Source: Salipaludibacillus aurantiacus (GTDB taxonomy: Bacteria > Bacillota > Bacilli > Bacillales > Salisediminibacteriaceae). Taken from it: a stretch of DNA of 64,000 nt. The position numbers and the translations under genes were made by a program. How positions within the stretch are numbered: position 1 is the first letter of the stretch; every line of letters starts with the position of its first letter. Shown here in pieces: positions 63,925-64,000 of this stretch. The notes beneath the pieces were generated by a model. The model worked only from the letters and a program-made list of their open reading frames with translations, was not told the DNA's origin and searched no databases. The stretch is taken from positions 1 through 64,000 of the forward strand of contig NZ_FOGT01000011.1 of the NCBI RefSeq assembly GCF_900111295.1, written 5' to 3'.

Positions 63925-64000
63925 GTGAGTGCCAGAAGTCTTCATAAAACCGAACACCATTTACTGTTATGCAATGGGAAGAACTGCAAAAAAGCAGGCG
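63925..64000 (+). CDS. Start of a thioredoxin-like [2Fe-2S] ferredoxin gene (partial)
   Basis: Runs off the window. GTG with AAGGAGGG 6 bases upstream; encodes SARSLHKTEHHLLLCNGKN followed by CKKAG. The LLLCNGKNCKKAG start matches thioredoxin-like [2Fe-2S] ferredoxin domains. Could donate electrons to ferredoxin-type enzymes; the truncated sequence allows no more. Confidence 0.65.
   Translation, partial: MSARSLHKTEHHLLLCNGKNCKKAG

Overview
The window looks like chromosomal DNA of a moderate-GC, endospore-forming member of the Bacillaceae, most likely an alkaliphile or haloalkaliphile. Supporting signs are two tandem SspH-type spore proteins, CotF-type coat proteins, strong AAGGAGG ribosome sites with frequent TTG/GTG starts, secreted subtilisins of the high-alkaline protease type, and a Bacillus-style sulfate assimilation operon. 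No rRNA, tRNA, CRISPR array, prophage or intact insertion sequence was seen.

Layout. 0.1-4.8 kb: a sigma-54 activator (CBS-PAS-PAS-AAA-Fis), a thiolase behind a textbook -24/-12 promoter, and divergent ablB (beta-lysine acetyltransferase). 5-8.5 kb: an ATP-grasp ligase followed by a large unrecognised protein with a papain-like Cys/His/Asn pattern. 8.6-20 kb: SRAP protein, a transglutaminase-fold lipoprotein that has lost its cysteine, a LysM protein, NagZ, small membrane proteins, an acetyltransferase, two sspH genes and a dicarboxylate symporter. 20-33.7 kb: Gfo/Idh plus ThuA sugar genes, HtpX, an acyl-CoA ligase, coat proteins, gdhA with a divergent LysR regulator, a hydrolase and a YflT stress protein. 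33.9-37 kb: an M20 deacetylase, an ATP-grasp protein and a DUF2512 protein.

37.1-40.9 kb is the most interesting block. A 36-residue secreted peptide gene lies divergent to an RRNPP-type (HTH plus TPR, PlcR-like) regulator, which is followed by two tandem subtilisins. The same 16-bp palindromic site lies between peptide and regulator and again, inverted, in front of the proteases. I read this as a peptide quorum-sensing circuit controlling secreted proteolysis.

41.2-45.5 kb is a CcpA-type (cre-overlapped) operon: small membrane subunit, sodium:solute symporter, Yip1-family protein and acyl-CoA synthetase, probably for short-chain carboxylate uptake and activation. 47.5-55.4 kb is a nine-gene sulfate assimilation operon (permease, APS/PAPS reductase, ATP sulfurylase, APS kinase, ferredoxin-type sulfite reductase, small protein and three siroheme genes). 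A separate uroporphyrinogen-III synthase (hemD) lies 3 kb beyond it. 55.6-59.5 kb also holds a VanZ protein, an SDR reductase and a V4R-like/STAS protein. 59.6-61.7 kb is a ParR-ParM-like actin partition cassette with a repeat-rich centromere-like region, which is unexpected in a chromosomal context. The right end has a cytosolic trypsin-like protease, ferritin and the start of a thioredoxin-like ferredoxin gene.

A dispersed palindromic repeat with core GGGGTC(A/T)GACCCC or GGGGTCTGTCCCC recurs in at least twelve intergenic regions, in several cases where a terminator would be expected. It has the look of a REP-type mobile repeat family.
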